NCBI RefSeq assembly: GCF_004791585.1
Contig: NZ_SRUU01000017.1
Location: 62,001 to 126,000, forward strand
Reading direction: 5' to 3'
Origin: Mesorhizobium sp. M1C.F.Ca.ET.210.01.1.1
GTDB lineage: Bacteria > Pseudomonadota > Alphaproteobacteria > Rhizobiales > Rhizobiaceae
DNA: 64,000 nucleotides
The position numbers were made by a program, and so were the translations under genes. The notes beneath the pieces are model-generated. The model was not told the origin of the DNA. It worked only from the letters and a program-made list of their open reading frames with translations, and did no database searches. Shown one piece after another: positions 1 to 7,808 of the stretch (its first letter is position 1; every line of letters begins with the position of its first letter).

Positions 1-230
1 GCGTCACCCTGCATGCCGTAGACCATCTGCGCCAGGCCACTGAAGATCTGGATGCCCGGCTCCTGCAGCTCCATGCGGATGGCGACCGAAAGCGCGCCGC
101 CGATAATGCCAGCGATGATCGCGAAGATCAGGTAGAGCGTGCCGATGTCCTTGTGGTTGGTCGAATACACCCAACGGACCCAGCCATGCGGCCTGTGGTC
201 GTGGTGCTCGTGAGCTGCAGCCTCTGCCAT
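1..230 (-). CDS. ctaD: Cytochrome c oxidase subunit I, N-terminal part
   Basis: This is the 5' end of the gene for the haem-copper catalytic subunit of the aa3-type terminal oxidase, which reduces oxygen and pumps protons in the inner membrane. Only about 76 residues lie in the window and the rest runs off the left edge. They begin with a His-rich stretch (MAEAAAHEHHDH), followed by the family hallmark WVYSTNHKDIGTLYLIFAI at the start of the first membrane helix. The ATG at 228-230 lies 38 bp downstream of the ctaC stop on the same strand, so ctaC and ctaD are very probably co-transcribed. Identification is firm despite the truncation, because the STNHKDIG motif is diagnostic. Confidence 0.95.
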   Translation of the reverse strand, partial: MAEAAAHEHHDHRPHGWVRWVYSTNHKDIGTLYLIFAIIAGIIGGALSVAIRMELQEPGIQIFSGLAQMVYGMQGD

Positions 231-268
231 ATTCCGCTCCGTTCCCTAATTCTTGCTAACCCGCGGCA

Positions 269-1153
269 TCAGTTGCCAGCGGCCGCTACCTTGTTGGTAC
301 CATCGATCTCGGCCATCAGCGCCTTGTTGGCGGCAGGCACGTCGGTCTTGGCCGCCTCCAGCCAGGTCTTGAACTGCGCGTCGGAAACGACGCGGACCGC
401 GATCGGCATGAAGGCGTGGTCCTTGCCGCAGAGCTGCGAGCACTGGCCGTAATAAAGGCCTTCCTTGTCCGCCTTGAACCAGGTCTCGTTGGTGCGGCCG
501 GGCACGGCGTCCATCTTGATGCCGAAGGACGGCACGGCGAAGGAGTGGATGACGTCGGTGGCGGTGATCAACACGCGGGTCATGGTATTAACCGGCACCA
601 CCAGTTCGTTGTCGACGGCAAGCAGGCGCGGATAGAGGCTGCGGTCTTCCTTGCCGGCCTTGGCGCGGTCGCCATCCTGGAGGATCGCCGAGTTGAAGGA
701 GAAGCTCTTGTCGACCTGGTATTCGTAGTCCCAGTTCCACTGGTTGCCGGTCGCCTTGACGGTGAGCTTGGCCTCTTCCGGCGGCGTGTACTGCGCGGTG
801 AGCAGCTGGAAGGACGGAATGGCGATGAGCAGCAGCACCACGACCGGGCCGACCGTCCAGATCACCTCGATCAGCGTGTTATGGCTGGTCCTTGAAGGCA
901 CCGGATTGGCGCTCGCGCGGAACCGCAGGATGCAATAAGCCAGCAGGACCAGCACCAGAAGGGTGATCACCACGATGAAGGCGAAGGTATAGTTCCCGAA
1001 CCATTCGATCTGCCGCATCATGTCGGTCGCAGGCGCCTGGAAGCTGGTCTCCCATGGCCGCGGCTGATCCGCATAGGCGGAGGTGCCGGCGAGGAGCGCG
1101 CCAGCAAGTGCAGCACCTGCCAGCAATTTGGCGCTTGCCAGGAATTTTCTCAT
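269..1153 (-). CDS. coxB: Cytochrome c oxidase subunit II
   Basis: This subunit takes electrons from cytochrome c through its CuA centre and passes them to subunit I. The 294-residue protein has a cleavable signal peptide (MRKFLASAKLLAGAALAGAL, cleavage near SAYA-DQP), two membrane helices near residues 45-115 and a periplasmic cupredoxin domain. The CuA ligands are visible as C238-SQL-C242, H246 and M249. The open frame extends 69 codons further upstream. I chose the ATG at 1153 because it gives the proper signal peptide, whereas the upstream residues are Arg-rich and unlike the family. It is also called ctaC and sits directly upstream of ctaD. Confidence 0.95.
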   Translation of the reverse strand: MRKFLASAKLLAGAALAGALLAGTSAYADQPRPWETSFQAPATDMMRQIEWFGNYTFAFIVVITLLVLVLLAYCILRFRASANPVPSRTSHNTLIEVIWTVGPVVVLLLIAIPSFQLLTAQYTPPEEAKLTVKATGNQWNWDYEYQVDKSFSFNSAILQDGDRAKAGKEDRSLYPRLLAVDNELVVPVNTMTRVLITATDVIHSFAVPSFGIKMDAVPGRTNETWFKADKEGLYYGQCSQLCGKDHAFMPIAVRVVSDAQFKTWLEAAKTDVPAANKALMAEIDGTNKVAAAGN

Positions 1154-1481
1154 CGCCCTCTCGTCTCCCACTTCCTGCGATCGGATCGCACCAATAACGA
1201 ACGACGCCGGGATTGGGAATCCCGGTCTGTCCCTAAGGTGGTTCAAACCATACTCTATTTCCCTCTGCAAGGAAGGAGCGGAGGAAACCGTGCGGCATTT
1301 TTGCGCGCAGCCCGAAGGCCATCCTCGGCCTTCGCCGCGCCACACGCCGGACGGTCGCAATTCGGGCGAATTTGCTCTGGAAAAGCGCGTAATTGCCGGT
1401 ATCGGGGCGGGTCGGCAACGGTCTCGTCCTTTACTTGGCCTTGGCGCAGCTTAAAGTGCCGTGATTCGCAATGGAGCCGTC
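1154..1481. other. Intergenic region between divergent coxB and ialB-like genes
   Basis: This stretch of about 330 bp must hold the promoters of coxB (leftward) and the IalB-like gene (rightward). The open frames across it are Arg-rich shadows. I see no convincing small gene, RNA or repeat. Confidence 0.5.
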
Positions 1482-2024
1482 ATGACTTCCTGGCTTTCGA
1501 GACCCCTGGCGAAGGTTGTCTTCCTTGCCGCCTTGCTTGGCGCCAGCCTGACCGGCGCGGCGAGCGCCGCGCCGCCGCAGACCGCCGCGCCACCCAGCGG
1601 CACGGTCAAGTCGACGCATGGGGCGTGGTCGATCATCTGCGACACGCCGGTCGGCGCGACCTCCGAGCAATGCGTGATGATGCAGAACGTCGTCGCCGAG
1701 GACCGTCCGGAAATGGGGCTTTCCGTCGTGGTGCTGCGCACCGCCGACAACAAGGCCGAGATCCTGCGGGTGCTAGCGCCGCTCGGTGTGCTGCTACCCA
1801 ACGGGCTTGGCCTCAACGTCGACGGCAAGGACATCGGCCGCGCCTATTTCGTGCGCTGCTTCCAGGACGGCTGCTATGCGGAAGTGATCCTCGAGAAGCC
1901 GCTGCTCGACACGCTGAAGAGCGGCACCTCGGCCACCTTCATCGTCTTCCAGACGCCGGAAGAAGGTATCGGCATTCCCGTCGATCTCAAGGGATTCGCC
2001 GAAGGCTTCGCCGCCCTGCCTTGA
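1482..2024 (+). CDS. Invasion-associated locus B (IalB) family periplasmic protein
   Basis: A 180-residue exported protein with a signal peptide ending near ASA-APPQ. The mature part carries the IalB pattern: W-S-I-I-C-D-T near residue 45, a second Cys in EQCVMM, and the late pair VRCFQDGCYAEV, so two disulfides are likely. The family is named after Bartonella IalB, but such genes are widespread in non-pathogenic rhizobia and their role there is unclear. I preferred the ATG at 1482 to the GTG at 1461 because GGAG lies six bases upstream and the signal peptide then has the right form. A GNAT gene follows after 10 bp and may be translationally coupled. Confidence 0.8.
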   Translation: MTSWLSRPLAKVVFLAALLGASLTGAASAAPPQTAAPPSGTVKSTHGAWSIICDTPVGATSEQCVMMQNVVAEDRPEMGLSVVVLRTADNKAEILRVLAPLGVLLPNGLGLNVDGKDIGRAYFVRCFQDGCYAEVILEKPLLDTLKSGTSATFIVFQTPEEGIGIPVDLKGFAEGFAALP

Positions 2025-2034
2025 GACTGCCCGT

Positions 2035-2526
2035 TTGGCCTTGAAATTGCTGGATCCGGACGACGTCGAGATCTTGAAGCGAATTCGCCTGGAGGCCTTG
2101 CGTGCAGCTCCCGAAGCCTTCGCCAGCAGCGCAGCGGATTGGGAAAGTCTGCCAGACGAGGAATGGCGGCGGCGCCTGGCCAACAATCCAGTCGTCGTCA
2201 GCTTTCAGGGCCAGGAGCCTGTCGGCCTGATGGGCCTGATGCGGCAACAGGCCAGCAAGATGGCGCATCGCGCTACCATCGTCATGGTCTATTTGCGTGG
2301 CTCGGAGCGTGGCGGTGGGCATGCAGTCGCGATGCTCAATCTACTGCTCGATCACGCTCGCGCCTTGGGTATAAGGCAGGTCGAACTGGCTGTAAGTGCT
2401 GAAAATCCGGCGGCCATGCGGTTCTATCTGCGCGAGGGTTTCCACCAAATCGGCTGCATACCCGGTGGTCTCCTTCATGAGGGCCGGGAGATAGACGAAG
2501 TCGTGATGGCGCGACGGCTGACTTAG
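2035..2526 (+). CDS. GNAT-family N-acetyltransferase
   Basis: A 163-residue protein with the GNAT fold. It has an N-terminal LKRIRLEALRAAPEAFASS segment typical of a large GNAT subgroup. The acetyl-CoA loop region around residues 88-95 reads RGSERGGG, an imperfect form of the usual R/Q-x-x-G-x-G/A, and the C-terminal AENPAAMRFYLREGF motif is clear. The substrate cannot be read from sequence. The start is a TTG 10 bp after the upstream stop. The frame is open further upstream without a better start, so the exact N-terminus is uncertain. Confidence 0.75.
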   Translation: MALKLLDPDDVEILKRIRLEALRAAPEAFASSAADWESLPDEEWRRRLANNPVVVSFQGQEPVGLMGLMRQQASKMAHRATIVMVYLRGSERGGGHAVAMLNLLLDHARALGIRQVELAVSAENPAAMRFYLREGFHQIGCIPGGLLHEGREIDEVVMARRLT

Positions 2527-2601
2527 CATCTGCTTCGAAGATTGCCGAACGGCGCCGCGACGCCTACATCCCCGTGGAACCGCTTACTGAAAGGCACGCG
2601 C

Positions 2602-4014
2602 ATGAACAGCCTGATCGGCCAATTCGACATTTCCGACGACCGCGTCAAAGAGATCGTCGCCGACACCATCAAGGGCGCCGACGATGGCGAGCTGTTCCTC
2701 GAATACAGCGAGAGCGAGGCGCTGATGTTCGACAACGGACGGCTGAAGACGGCCAATTTCAACACCGACCAGGGTTTCGGCCTGCGCGCCGTCGCCGGCG
2801 AGGCGAGCGGCTATGCGCATTCCAGCGATCTTTCCGAGGCCTCGCTGCTGCGCGCGGCCGACGCCGTCTCGGCGGTCAAGGGCGGCTATTCGGGAACGCT
2901 GGCCGCGGCGCCCGCCCGCACCAATCGCCACCTCTACGGCGACGAGAACCCGATCCCCTCGCCCAGCTTCGAGGCCAAGGCCAAGCTGCTGCAGGAGATC
3001 GACGGCTGGCTGCGGGCCGCCGATCCGCGCGTGCGCCAGGTGACGGCCTCGCTCGCGGCGTCCTGGCAGCATGTCGAGATCGTGCGCGGCGACGGCCAGG
3101 TGGTGCGCGACATCCGCCCGCTCGTCAGGATCAACGTCTCAGTGGTGGTCGGCGATGGCGACCGGCAGGAAAGTGGCTCCTATGGCATGGGCGGCCGCAA
3201 GAGCTTTGGCGAATTCCTGACCGAGGAAAGCTGGAAACATGCAGCGAGCGAAGCGCTCAGGCAGGCGCTGGTCAATCTCGAGGCCATTCCGGCGCCGGCC
3301 GGCACATTCGACATCGTGCTTTCCAGCGGCTGGCCGGGCGTGATGCTGCACGAGGCGGTCGGCCACGGGCTGGAGGGCGATTTCAACCGCAAGAAGACGT
3401 CGGCCTTCGCCGGCCTGATGGGTCAGCAGGTCGCGGCAAAGGGCGTCACCGTGGTCGATGACGGCACGATCGCCGAGCGGCGCGGCTCGCTCACCGTCGA
3501 CGACGAAGGCACGCCCTCGGCCCGCAACGTGCTGATCGAGGACGGCAAACTGGTCGGCTACATGCAGGACCGCCAGAACGCTCGGCTGATGGGCATGAAG
3601 GCGACCGGCAACGGTCGGCGCGAGGGCTACGCGCATCAGCCGATGCCGCGCATGACCAACACCTACATGACCTCGGGCGACATGAACCCGGAGGAGATCA
3701 TCGCCTCGGTCAAAAACGGCATCTATGCCGTCTCCTTCGGCGGCGGCCAGGTCGATATCACCTCAGGCAAGTTCGTGTTCGGCTGCACCGAGGCCTACAT
3801 GATCGAAAACGGCAAGGTAACGCAGCCGATCAAGGGCGCGATGCTGATCGGCAACGGGCCCGACGCCATGCATCGCGTCACCATGGTCGGCAACGACATG
3901 AAGCTCGACAAAGGCATCGGCATGTGCGGCAAGGCCGGACAGGGCGTGCCAGTCGGCGTCGGCCAGCCGCATCTGAGGATGAACCAGATGACGGTGGGCG
4001 GCACCAGGGTTTGA
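2602..4014 (+). CDS. tldD: Metalloprotease TldD
   Basis: TldD is a cytosolic zinc metalloprotease. In Escherichia coli it pairs with TldE/PmbA to process peptide antibiotics and CcdA-like antitoxins. The 470-residue length fits the family. The zinc-binding HExxxH appears as H250-E-A-V-G-H255, inside the conserved VMLHEAVGHGLEGD block. The C-terminal half has the typical GGGQVDITSGKFVFGCTEA segment. I took the ATG at 2602, which gives the standard MNSLIGQFDISDD opening; the frame runs 20 codons further upstream without family similarity. No TldE partner lies in this window. Confidence 0.95.
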   Translation: MNSLIGQFDISDDRVKEIVADTIKGADDGELFLEYSESEALMFDNGRLKTANFNTDQGFGLRAVAGEASGYAHSSDLSEASLLRAADAVSAVKGGYSGTLAAAPARTNRHLYGDENPIPSPSFEAKAKLLQEIDGWLRAADPRVRQVTASLAASWQHVEIVRGDGQVVRDIRPLVRINVSVVVGDGDRQESGSYGMGGRKSFGEFLTEESWKHAASEALRQALVNLEAIPAPAGTFDIVLSSGWPGVMLHEAVGHGLEGDFNRKKTSAFAGLMGQQVAAKGVTVVDDGTIAERRGSLTVDDEGTPSARNVLIEDGKLVGYMQDRQNARLMGMKATGNGRREGYAHQPMPRMTNTYMTSGDMNPEEIIASVKNGIYAVSFGGGQVDITSGKFVFGCTEAYMIENGKVTQPIKGAMLIGNGPDAMHRVTMVGNDMKLDKGIGMCGKAGQGVPVGVGQPHLRMNQMTVGGTRV

Positions 4015-4149
4015 AGCCCAGCACGGCGAGGTATGCAAGAAGCGTAGCGATCCTTCCGGACGCAAACACGATCGTGTTAGCAGATTATTAATTGTTCAAT
4101 TGCGCCGGCCGCCGTTTCCGCATTAGCTTGCACCAGTCTTCTCGTTGCG

Positions 4150-4833
4150 GTGGTGTTAGCAGTGGTGCATTCCCCTGGCGTCCTGACCTCTTCCCTCCTC
4201 CTTTTGTCATTGATCGGCGCCACGTCGCTCTCTGTCGGCACGGCGGCGGCGCAGTCGACATTGTTCAAGCGGCCATCCAGTCCGACCATGGCGCAGCCAG
4301 TCGCAGTCGACCTCCGCTCCGCCGCGGTCGGAGGACGCACCAGCGTCCCTTATGGCTGGCTCGATTTCTGCCACCGCCGGCCAAAAGAGTGCAAAGTGCC
4401 TGCCCTGCAGGCCGCGAGCGTCAAGCTGACCCAGCAGAACATGCGCACCCTCAAGCGGATAAACCAGAAGGCGAACCGCGCCATCAAGCCCGTCAGCAAC
4501 TACGATCACTGGGGCACGATGATGGACCACTGGGACTATCCGGTGGACGGCAAGGGCGACTGCAAGATCTACGCGCTCTACAAGCGCAAGCTTCTCATGG
4601 AAGCGGGATTTCCCAGGCAGGCGCTGCTGATGACAGTGGTGCGCGACCTCAACAATGAAGGCCACACCATCCTGACGGTGAAGACCGACAAGGGCGATCT
4701 CGTCCTCGACAATCTGGTCGACGAAGTCCGGCCCTGGAACGCGACCGGCTATTATTTCCTAAAACGCCAGTCGCAGCAGAACCCGAACATCTGGGTGTCG
4801 ATCAACCAGCGAGGCGGCACGCCCAAGACCTGA
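4150..4833 (+). CDS. Transglutaminase-like cysteine peptidase (C93/BTLCP type)
   Basis: A secreted protein of about 227 residues. Its core matches bacterial transglutaminase-like cysteine peptidases: the block after WDYPVDGKGDCKIYALYKR places the candidate nucleophile at C138, the histidine at H172 (GHTILTV) and the acid at D187 (LVLDN). Members are often exported and linked to surface adhesin processing or the cell envelope. No LapA-type adhesin or LapD is nearby, so the substrate is unknown. The N-terminus is uncertain: GTG codons at 4150, 4153 and 4162 all precede a hydrophobic signal-like stretch ending near TAAAQS. Confidence 0.8.
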   Translation: MVLAVVHSPGVLTSSLLLLSLIGATSLSVGTAAAQSTLFKRPSSPTMAQPVAVDLRSAAVGGRTSVPYGWLDFCHRRPKECKVPALQAASVKLTQQNMRTLKRINQKANRAIKPVSNYDHWGTMMDHWDYPVDGKGDCKIYALYKRKLLMEAGFPRQALLMTVVRDLNNEGHTILTVKTDKGDLVLDNLVDEVRPWNATGYYFLKRQSQQNPNIWVSINQRGGTPKT

Positions 4834-4897
4834 CGAGTGTCGCCGGGCTCATAGACCGAGCGGCCTACCGAACTGTGCGCCCTTGAGGGCTGTTATC

Positions 4898-4945
4898 GCA
4901 CAGTTCCGGATGGAAACCCGTTCCACACTTTTCCTGGGACTGCTC
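4898..4945 (+). repeat. Short palindromic intergenic repeat, family A copy 1 (diverged)
   Basis: The core pattern is gcaattcc-gga-ggaaaac...ttttcc-ggaattgc, a stem-loop also found at 12584-12626, 26204-26247 and 52435-52478. This copy reads cagttccggatggaaa at the left and ttttcctgggactgctc at the right, so both arms carry matching changes. It lies between the C93 peptidase gene and the end of the repeat-tail ORF. Confidence 0.75.
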
Positions 4946-4959
4946 CCCTCCGCGACAGC

Positions 4960-6309
4960 CTATTGCTGGCAGGCCGGTTCGCCCTGCTGTCCGCAAGACG
5001 GTTTCTTCTTGAATTGCTGTTGCGGCGGCGGCTGCTGCTGCGGGAGACGGCGTTCCTGCATCTGCGGTCTCGGCTGCGCGCGGAATTCCGGCTTCGGCTC
5101 CGATCTTTGCGGCCGCAGCACCTGCTCGTTAGGCCTTTCCTGCCTGAACTGGCGCTGCGCATTCTCGTTCGGCCTGTTGACCTTGAAGTTGCGCTGCACG
5201 TTGACTTCCGGACCGGCGGAACCTTCTTCGTTCTGCAGCCTGCGGAACTTCCTGCTCCTGTCGTTCCCGCCGACCGAACCCTGATTCTCGTCCGAGAACA
5301 CGCTCGGATTGTTCCTTCTGAGCCGCTTCTGCATGCTCGGCCCGTTGTCGGCCGGCTCACCGTTGACGGTCGGCAGCCTGCGGAACTTCCTGCCGCGGTC
5401 ATTCCCGCTGGCCGGGCCCTGAGTCTGGTCGGAGAACACGTCCGGATTGTTCCTCCTTAGCCGTTTCTGCACGCTCGGCCGGTTGTCGGCCGGCTCACCG
5501 TTGACGGTCGGCAGCTTGCGGAATTTCCTGCTCTTGTTGTCGCGGTTGGCCGAGCCCTGATCGCCCGGTTCGACAATTGCCTGGCCGGCGGACAAATCCC
5601 TGCGCGTCAGCTTCTTGGGTTTGCCGGACGGCACGTTCGGATTGTTCTTCCCGAATCTCTGCTGGGCGCCCTGGCCATTGTCGGCCGGCATGCCGTTTAC
5701 GGTAGGCAGCTTGCGCAATTTCTTGCCCTTCTGCTGACCGGTGCCCTGCTCTCCGGTCGCGGCGGCGCCGGCATTTCCCGTCGCCTCCTGGTTGCCGCCC
5801 ACAATGCCTTGCCTGCCGAACTGCTTCCTCGACTTGTTGCCTGGCAAATTCCGGCCGCCGAGCACCGGTTTGCCGTTGACGAGCGGCAGCGCTTTGCCAC
5901 CGGCTCCCGGCAAGGCGTGTTCGGTTGAGAGCCTGCGGGTTGTGGAGGGGACCTCCGACTGCGGGTTCGCGACACCAGGCTGCTGGCCCTGGATAGCGCG
6001 CTGGCCGGGCTTCACCGGCAAGCCGCTCTGCTCCTGATTGTACTGGGCGCGACCGGACGTGGCCGCCCTCTTCCTCAGCACCGGCGGCAGCGCGACCCTT
6101 GCAGCCAGCGCAGCGCCGGTGCCGACGGCAGCTCCGGTCATTTTCTGGCGAGTGGTGAGGCCACCCTCGGCATTGCCGCTTGGCTGTCCGGCCTGATTGA
6201 CGGTCTCGTTGTTGATCACCGTGTTGTTGATGACCGTCGCGTTGTGGATGTTGTTGAAGATGATGTTGTCCGGCGGCGGCACGATGTCATGCGGCGGTGC
6301 CTGACCCAT
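4960..6309 (-). CDS. Asn/Gln-rich repeat protein, probable frame-shifted tail of the caspase-like gene
   Basis: I recognise no domain in this ORF of up to 449 residues. It opens with PPHDIVPPPDNIIFNNIHN and an Asn/Val/Thr-rich stretch (VINNTVINNETVN). A short hydrophobic Gly/Ala/Thr segment (about residues 57-75) comes next, then tandem 46-residue repeats built on RKFR-LPTVNGEPADN-PS-QKRLRRNNP-VFSD, and finally a Pro/Gln/Arg tail ending SCGQQGEPACQQ. It overlaps the end of the caspase-like ORF by 94 bp in another frame. The in-frame ATG at 6307-6309 has no clear ribosome site. The Pro-rich composition runs smoothly across the junction only if the frame changes, so this is most likely the C-terminal half of one gene. 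Reinitiation at the ATG is the alternative. Confidence 0.6.
   Translation of the reverse strand: MGQAPPHDIVPPPDNIIFNNIHNATVINNTVINNETVNQAGQPSGNAEGGLTTRQKMTGAAVGTGAALAARVALPPVLRKRAATSGRAQYNQEQSGLPVKPGQRAIQGQQPGVANPQSEVPSTTRRLSTEHALPGAGGKALPLVNGKPVLGGRNLPGNKSRKQFGRQGIVGGNQEATGNAGAAATGEQGTGQQKGKKLRKLPTVNGMPADNGQGAQQRFGKNNPNVPSGKPKKLTRRDLSAGQAIVEPGDQGSANRDNKSRKFRKLPTVNGEPADNRPSVQKRLRRNNPDVFSDQTQGPASGNDRGRKFRRLPTVNGEPADNGPSMQKRLRRNNPSVFSDENQGSVGGNDRSRKFRRLQNEEGSAGPEVNVQRNFKVNRPNENAQRQFRQERPNEQVLRPQRSEPKPEFRAQPRPQMQERRLPQQQPPPQQQFKKKPSCGQQGEPACQQ
5241..5736 (-). repeat. Tandem 138-bp coding repeats (46-residue units)
   Basis: The anchor coding RKFR or its variants recurs at 5241, 5379 and 5517, exactly 138 bp apart, and again in diverged form at 5712 (195 bp further on). 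Each unit encodes the motif LPTVNG-PADN followed by a basic RLRRNNP segment and an acidic or Gln/Gly spacer. The unit boundaries are approximate. Confidence 0.85.
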
Positions 6310-7646
6310 ACGGGCACGGGCACGAAGACCGGCACCGGCAGAACAAAGACATCGACCGGCGGCCGCGGTGGCGGCAGCACGATGAAATCCGGCGGCGGCG
6401 GTGGCAGGAAGATGATCGTGACCGGCGGCGGCGGTTCGAAATCGAAATCGTCGAAATAGAGCACCGGGCGATCGACATAGATGATCTCCTCCTCCGGCGG
6501 CGGCGGCACGTCATAGATAATCACGGCGAAGCTCGGTGGCGGCTCCAGCTCGGCGTCGAAATGCCTTAGCCGGCGGCGCGCGTCCCAGGCATGCGGTCCG
6601 TGCGGATAGCGGTCCAAGTAGGACCAGTAGGCTTCCGGCGTGTCCCGCATCCAGGTCTGGCGCCAGGTGATCGCCTCGCGCCGCGCCGCGATGATGGCGC
6701 GCACCCGCTTGGCCATCGGATCGTGCGGATAGGCGATGAGGAAGTCCTGGTAGCCGCGCATCGTGTCGCGATCGAGGGCCGCTTCATAGGCGTCGTGGGC
6801 ATCGAAATCGCGAATCTCCCTTGTCCGGTTGGCCTGGGATTCGGCTTCGGAAACCTTGGGCGCGGGCGCATCCGGCGCGCGGTCGAAGAAAACGAACGGC
6901 GCGGTGATCCTCGAGGCGTCCCACGGCAATTCGGCGCCTTGCGTCACTTCGTTGACGCGCAGGCGCGTACGGTCGAATACGTCTTCGAGCGGCAGGCCGC
7001 CCTCACGCATCATCTCGGCAAGCGCCTGGGCATAGGCGCCGTAAGGGCCCTTGCCTTCGAACGCGACAGTTCCGGGAGCGGCATTGAAGGCAATCAGCAT
7101 GTTCGGGTCGGGATCGACCAAGGCGAGGCCGCCGGCCAGCGGCTGGTTCGATTGTGGGAAAGCGTTCGGGCGCGCCGCGTCGAGCACGACGATGTTGACC
7201 TTCGTCGGCATGGCGACGAGCGGCCTGGTGAGATCGGAGATGCGCACGGCCTGGATCGGCACATCAGTCGGATTCACAATCCGGGCGTCGACCGGCAGGA
7301 AATAGTTCTCACCTTCGAACTGCACGCCATGGCCGGCTAGGTAGACGAAAACGACCGCATCGGGACCGGCTTCCGAAACCTTGGCGAGGAAATCGCGATA
7401 GGCGCCGCGCAGCGATTCCTGATCGACATCGCGCGCGCCGACCACATCGAAACCGGCCGCCTGCAACGTCTGTCCGATCAGGCCCGCATCATTGGCGGCC
7501 GTCGCGAGTTCACCGAACTGATAGGCGCCATTGCCGATGACAAAGGCTAGGCGTTTTTGCTCCTGCGCAAGCGCGCTTGTCGCGGACGCGATGGCGAACA
7601 CGATGAGAACGAGGATGAGGCCGAGGTATTTGTGAAGCGTGCGCAT
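6216..7646 (-). CDS. Caspase-fold (C14-like) protein lacking the catalytic cysteine, frame-shifted at the end
   Basis: A signal peptide (residues 1-27, ending SALA-QEQ) leads into a caspase-like domain. RLAFVIGNGAYQF is the typical first strand and LAGHGVQFEGENYFLPVD carries the catalytic histidine H106. The strand that normally reads LDACR with the nucleophile reads LDAAR here, so position 158 is Ala and the protein is probably not a protease. Residues about 270-385 contain YP-(H)-P-A repeats (FLIAYPHDPMAKRVR, YLDRYPHGPHAWDARRR), and a run of PPPP-rich segments follows. From about residue 448 the frame becomes Arg/Ser/Thr-rich nonsense (RRMTSCRRRTTSSST) while the overlapping frame reads sensible PPPDNIIFNN. 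The true end is therefore probably in the 4960-6309 ORF. Confidence 0.75.
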   Translation of the reverse strand: MRTLHKYLGLILVLIVFAIASATSALAQEQKRLAFVIGNGAYQFGELATAANDAGLIGQTLQAAGFDVVGARDVDQESLRGAYRDFLAKVSEAGPDAVVFVYLAGHGVQFEGENYFLPVDARIVNPTDVPIQAVRISDLTRPLVAMPTKVNIVVLDAARPNAFPQSNQPLAGGLALVDPDPNMLIAFNAAPGTVAFEGKGPYGAYAQALAEMMREGGLPLEDVFDRTRLRVNEVTQGAELPWDASRITAPFVFFDRAPDAPAPKVSEAESQANRTREIRDFDAHDAYEAALDRDTMRGYQDFLIAYPHDPMAKRVRAIIAARREAITWRQTWMRDTPEAYWSYLDRYPHGPHAWDARRRLRHFDAELEPPPSFAVIIYDVPPPPEEEIIYVDRPVLYFDDFDFEPPPPVTIIFLPPPPPDFIVLPPPRPPVDVFVLPVPVFVPVPVWVRHRRMTSCRRRTTSSSTTSTTRRSSTTR

Positions 7647-7808
7647 TGCAATCCGCCATCCGCTGTCCGCTCAGACACTAACGCCGGAGAGGCAGGAATG
7701 TTTCCCTACAGCTCGAAATTAAGACCCTGCAAAAAGGCGGCTTTAGGGCGCAATTTCGTCGAAAGAACAGAGACTTCACAAAATTTCTTGCGAACCGCCG
7801 GTTGTGGA

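Noticed and set aside
4960..6309. Prion-like or amyloid function of the Asn/Gln-rich ORF
   Set aside because: Asn and Gln content is concentrated in short segments, and much of the ORF is Arg/Lys-rich repeats. No evidence beyond composition supports this.
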